A stretch of 64,000 nt of DNA from Devosia sp. (GTDB lineage Bacteria; Pseudomonadota; Alphaproteobacteria; Rhizobiales; Devosiaceae), in contig JADJPS010000020.1 of the NCBI GenBank assembly GCA_016713105.1, positions 248,001-312,000 on the forward strand. Reading direction: 5' to 3'. Numbering within the stretch: position 1 is the stretch's first letter; each line of letters opens with the position of its first letter. Both the position numbers and the translations under genes were made by a program. Below are positions 62,800-64,000 of the stretch, piece by piece. The notes beneath the pieces are model-generated. The model saw only the letters and a list, made by a program, of their open reading frames with translations, searched no databases and had not been told where the DNA came from.

Positions 62800-63798
62800 G
62801 TGAACATCAGGCTGATCGTCAAACGCCTTCTCTTTCTGTTCCTGGTGGTCTGGGCTGCATCGACCATCGTGTTCTTCATCCCGCGACTGTCGCCCCGCAA
62901 CGCCATTCGCGAACGCTTCGCCGAACTGGCGCGCATGGGCGGCTTCTCCCCCGGCGACCTCGAAAAGATCATCGCCTCCTACACCCAGCAGTTCGGCCTC
63001 GATAAGCCGCTCTGGGAGCAGTATTTCAGCTATCTGGGCAACATTCTCCGCCTCGATTTCGGCTACTCCCTGCAGCGCTATCCCTCGACCGTGGTCGACC
63101 TGATCATGCAGTCGATCCCCTGGACACTGGGCCTTCTGCTCGTCACCACCATCGTCAGCTTCGTGATCGGCAACCTGCTGGGTGCGATCGCCGCCTGGCC
63201 GAGGGCCCCGCGCTGGACCCGCGCCGTCGCCACGCCTTTCGTGCTGCTGACCGGCGTGCCCCCCGTCATCATGGGCGTGCTGCTGCTGTTCTTCGTGGGT
63301 TTCCGGCTGAAGCTGCTGCCGCTCGGTGGCGCCTATTCCATCGGCATCGTGCCCGAATGGTCGCTGACGTTCGCCCTCGACATGCTGAAGCACCAGATCC
63401 TGCCCGCACTGTCGCTGATCCTCGGCTCGGTGGGCGGCTGGGTGCTGTCGATGCGCGGCATGGGTATCACCATCCAGGGCGAGGACTACGTCAACTTCGC
63501 CGAGCACAAGGGCCTAAACGGCCGCGTCATCTTCCGCGATTACTACCTGCGCAATGCGCTGTTGCCGCAGGTCACCGGCTTTGCCCTGGCACTCGGCACG
63601 GTAGTGACGTCGGCCATCGTGGTCGAAGGCATCTTCGGCCTCCCGGGGATCGGCACCACGCTCAACAACGCCATTCGCGCCAACGATTTCCCGGTGATCT
63701 ACGGGATCGTTCTGTTCATCACCATCGCGATCGCCGCGCTGATGACTCTGCTCGAGTTCATCTACCCGCTGCTCGACCCGCGCATCCGTCACGAGTAG
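62800..63798 (+). CDS. OppB-type ABC permease
   Basis: The 332-residue permease starts at GTG 62800. It has an OppB N-terminus (LLFLFLVVWAASTIVFFIPRLSPRNA), six helices, and the EAA-loop region GLNGRVIFRDYYLRNALLPQVTGFALALG near the C-terminus. The insertion FAELARMGGFSPGDLEKIIASYTQQFGLDKPLWEQY is typical of the family. The gene follows the binding protein by 74 bp. Coordinates end at TAG 63798. Confidence 0.92.
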   Translation: MNIRLIVKRLLFLFLVVWAASTIVFFIPRLSPRNAIRERFAELARMGGFSPGDLEKIIASYTQQFGLDKPLWEQYFSYLGNILRLDFGYSLQRYPSTVVDLIMQSIPWTLGLLLVTTIVSFVIGNLLGAIAAWPRAPRWTRAVATPFVLLTGVPPVIMGVLLLFFVGFRLKLLPLGGAYSIGIVPEWSLTFALDMLKHQILPALSLILGSVGGWVLSMRGMGITIQGEDYVNFAEHKGLNGRVIFRDYYLRNALLPQVTGFALALGTVVTSAIVVEGIFGLPGIGTTLNNAIRANDFPVIYGIVLFITIAIAALMTLLEFIYPLLDPRIRHE

Positions 63799-63807
63799 GA
63801 GCCGATC

Positions 63808-64000
63808 GTGGCCAATATCGCGCTTCCGCAAGCCGAAGTCCGCCAGCCCAGCAGCCTGGTGCTCCTACTGCGCTACCTGCGCCGCAACTGGAGCCTCGGT
63901 ATCGGTCTGCTGATCATGCTCGGCTTGATACTGTTCACCGTCACCGGCTTCCTGGTGATCGACCCCAAGGACGCCTATCCGCTGGCGGCCGCCACCAAGA
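63808..64000 (+). CDS. OppC-type ABC permease, partial at window end
   Basis: GTG 63808 has TAGGAG 8 nt upstream and starts 9 bp after the OppB-type stop. The visible 64 residues include the OppC-type N-terminal cytoplasmic stretch and first helix (LRRNWSLGIGLLIMLGLILFTVTGFLV). The rest of the gene, and likely two ATPases, lie beyond 64,000. Confidence 0.82.
   Translation, partial: MANIALPQAEVRQPSSLVLLLRYLRRNWSLGIGLLIMLGLILFTVTGFLVIDPKDAYPLAAATK

Noticed and set aside
1..64000. tRNA, rRNA or CRISPR features
   Set aside because: None of the intergenic gaps shows a cloverleaf with TTCGA arm, rRNA sequence or regularly spaced direct repeats.

Overview
High-GC, gene-dense chromosomal DNA from an alphaproteobacterium, most likely of the Hyphomicrobiales. 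I would guess Devosia or a relative, but that is inference from gene content. Support comes from a ccmI-ccmE-ccmF-ccmH / degP / two-component pair / glnE block typical of rhizobial genomes, a FeuNPQ-like cluster, a BigR sulfur operon, a SitABCD metal transporter and a remnant of an RcGTA-type gene transfer agent (GTA). I see no rRNA, tRNA, CRISPR array or insertion sequence.

Layout. 1-3.7 kb: DUF1254/DUF1214 pair, a PBP1A-type peptidoglycan synthase and a YcgN protein. 3.9-7.2 kb: two tandem globin-coupled chemoreceptors. 7.4-10.3 kb: collapsed GTA locus (small-terminase-like gene, a terminase/baseplate chimera, a holin-like gene). 10.4-11.1 kb: a HEPN-like two-gene module. 11.2-14.5 kb: FeuN-like periplasmic protein, response regulator, broken kinase and broken lipoprotein. 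14.6-18.9 kb: unknown protein and a two-gene FAD oxidoreductase unit. 19-31 kb: cytochrome c maturation, DegP, a second two-component system, an exported unknown protein and GlnE. 31-36.6 kb: VapBC-like toxin-antitoxin, sulfotransferase, PAS histidine kinase, PepN. 36.9-40.8 kb: two paralogous ABC exporters, each behind a palindrome overlapping CTTGACCT. 40.9-43 kb: TetR/DUF4260 and ArsR-AHSA1/YciI units. 43-46.3 kb: BigR persulfide and sulfite detoxification. 46.4-52 kb: beta-mannosidase, GNAT, FMN protein, two EamA permeases. 52-56.3 kb: CcdAB and SitABCD. 56.4-64 kb: M24 peptidase-like protein, cold-shock protein, PQQ sugar dehydrogenase with cytochrome c, and a family-5 ABC uptake operon running off the end.

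Two features need care. First, at least eleven clearly recognisable genes are broken by single-base indels and two by in-frame TAG codons. Several indels lie in G or C runs, and one kinase carries a compensating pair, so much of this looks like consensus error in the assembly, although real decay cannot be excluded. Second, the most interesting locus is 7,821-9,998. One uninterrupted frame joins the N-terminal ATPase motifs of a GTA large terminase to the C-terminal half of the GTA baseplate 'megatron' protein, as if all the structural genes between them had been deleted in frame.
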